64,000 nucleotides of DNA from NCBI GenBank assembly GCA_026419775.2, contig JAOPGA020000078.1, positions 99,063 to 163,062 on the forward strand. The letters run 5' to 3'. The stretch is from Acrasis kona (lineage: Eukaryota > Heterolobosea > Eutetramitea > Acrasida > Acrasidae). Within the stretch, counting starts at the first letter, position 1; the number at the start of each line of letters is the position of its first letter. The notes under the pieces are model-generated. The model was not told where the DNA came from, did no database searches, and saw nothing but the letters and a program-made list of their open reading frames with translations. Below, piece after piece: positions 63,705 to 64,000 of the stretch. Both the position numbers and the translations under genes were made by a program.

Positions 63705-64000
63705 GAGCAACATGAGCGCGGTCATCGAACTTCCAGAATGGAGCAGTTGTCCAACAACATTCAATGCCCAGATACATTGCTGCTTGCGTTCCTAATGACA
63801 TTTGGCAGAGGTCACTCTTGTAGTATGTGGAACTCACCTATCCGACAACATTTTGTGCTACATTGACATGTTTGATAATAGTTCAATTGGTTCAAACATT
63901 AAAAATACAACAGTCATACTGTATGTATTGTATAACAGAAAAAGTGGGCACGTCGCTCCGCCATAGGCGTCGACTCCTCTATGTAATGGTCGTACCATAT

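Noticed and set aside
63637-63837. Minus-strand frame of 66 codons near the right edge
   Set aside because: It overlaps the unknown plus-strand gene, has no family signal and no splice support.
1-64000. CRISPR arrays, prokaryotic operons, prophage
   Set aside because: Spliceosomal introns, eukaryote-only gene families and lack of spaced repeats rule these out.

Overview
This window is nuclear DNA of a compact eukaryotic genome. The genes have very short GT-AG introns, mostly 33-46 nt. Introns were found by joining exons at positions where the protein family demands it. The standard code is used, stop codons often run straight into AATAAA, and neighbouring genes are packed tail to tail. The repertoire (fimbrin, formin, RGS, ATG13, MON1, allantoicase, SET and ARID chromatin proteins) suggests a free-living amoeboid or flagellate protist. 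Heterolobosea or Amoebozoa are my best guesses; the sequence alone does not settle it.

Layout. 0-9 kb: a partial repeat protein, a secreted-looking allantoicase, a PH-like/ARM-like protein and an H3K9-type SET methyltransferase. 9-15 kb: NSE3/MAGE, ATP23 protease, an AIF/FSP1-type oxidoreductase, NTA1 amidase and fimbrin. 15-25 kb: an ARID protein fused to a cyclophilin-like domain, an MRH-type receptor, YIF1, an SDR, a CaaX-tailed pseudo-GTPase, an RGS-START protein, SPT4 and MED4. 25-36 kb: a CDC123-like protein with a CaaX tail, a small mitochondrial-looking protein, an odd tRNA-Leu, a seven-TM protein, a 1.9-kb gene-free stretch, a neutral-sphingomyelinase-like phosphodiesterase and a formin. 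36-53 kb: a plasma-membrane Ca2+-ATPase, MON1, an XRN-type nuclease, a CDK11-like kinase back to back with ATG13, a large unknown membrane protein, a CRAL-TRIO protein, a small myristoylation-type protein, MAK5 and a membrane-anchored PIN-like protein. 53-58 kb and 62-64 kb are different in character: unrecognised, truncated and duplicated gene pieces, including a Crinkler-like NTPase fragment present twice and a decayed BAHD acyltransferase. Between them lie an F-box-like protein, an alpha/beta hydrolase, an aminoglycoside/choline-kinase-type protein and NSRP1.

The genes are a general eukaryotic mix, not an operon or a single pathway. Shared themes are membrane traffic and autophagy (MON1, ATG13, YIF1, MRH receptor), actin (fimbrin, formin), signalling (RGS, seven-TM, pseudo-GTPase) and transcription or chromatin (SPT4, MED4, ARID, SET, NSE3).

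One technical point dominates the window. About a dozen conserved reading frames are broken by single-base changes in runs of identical bases, nearly always one base too many. Sequencing or assembly error is the likely cause, but the sites are listed so that they can be tested.
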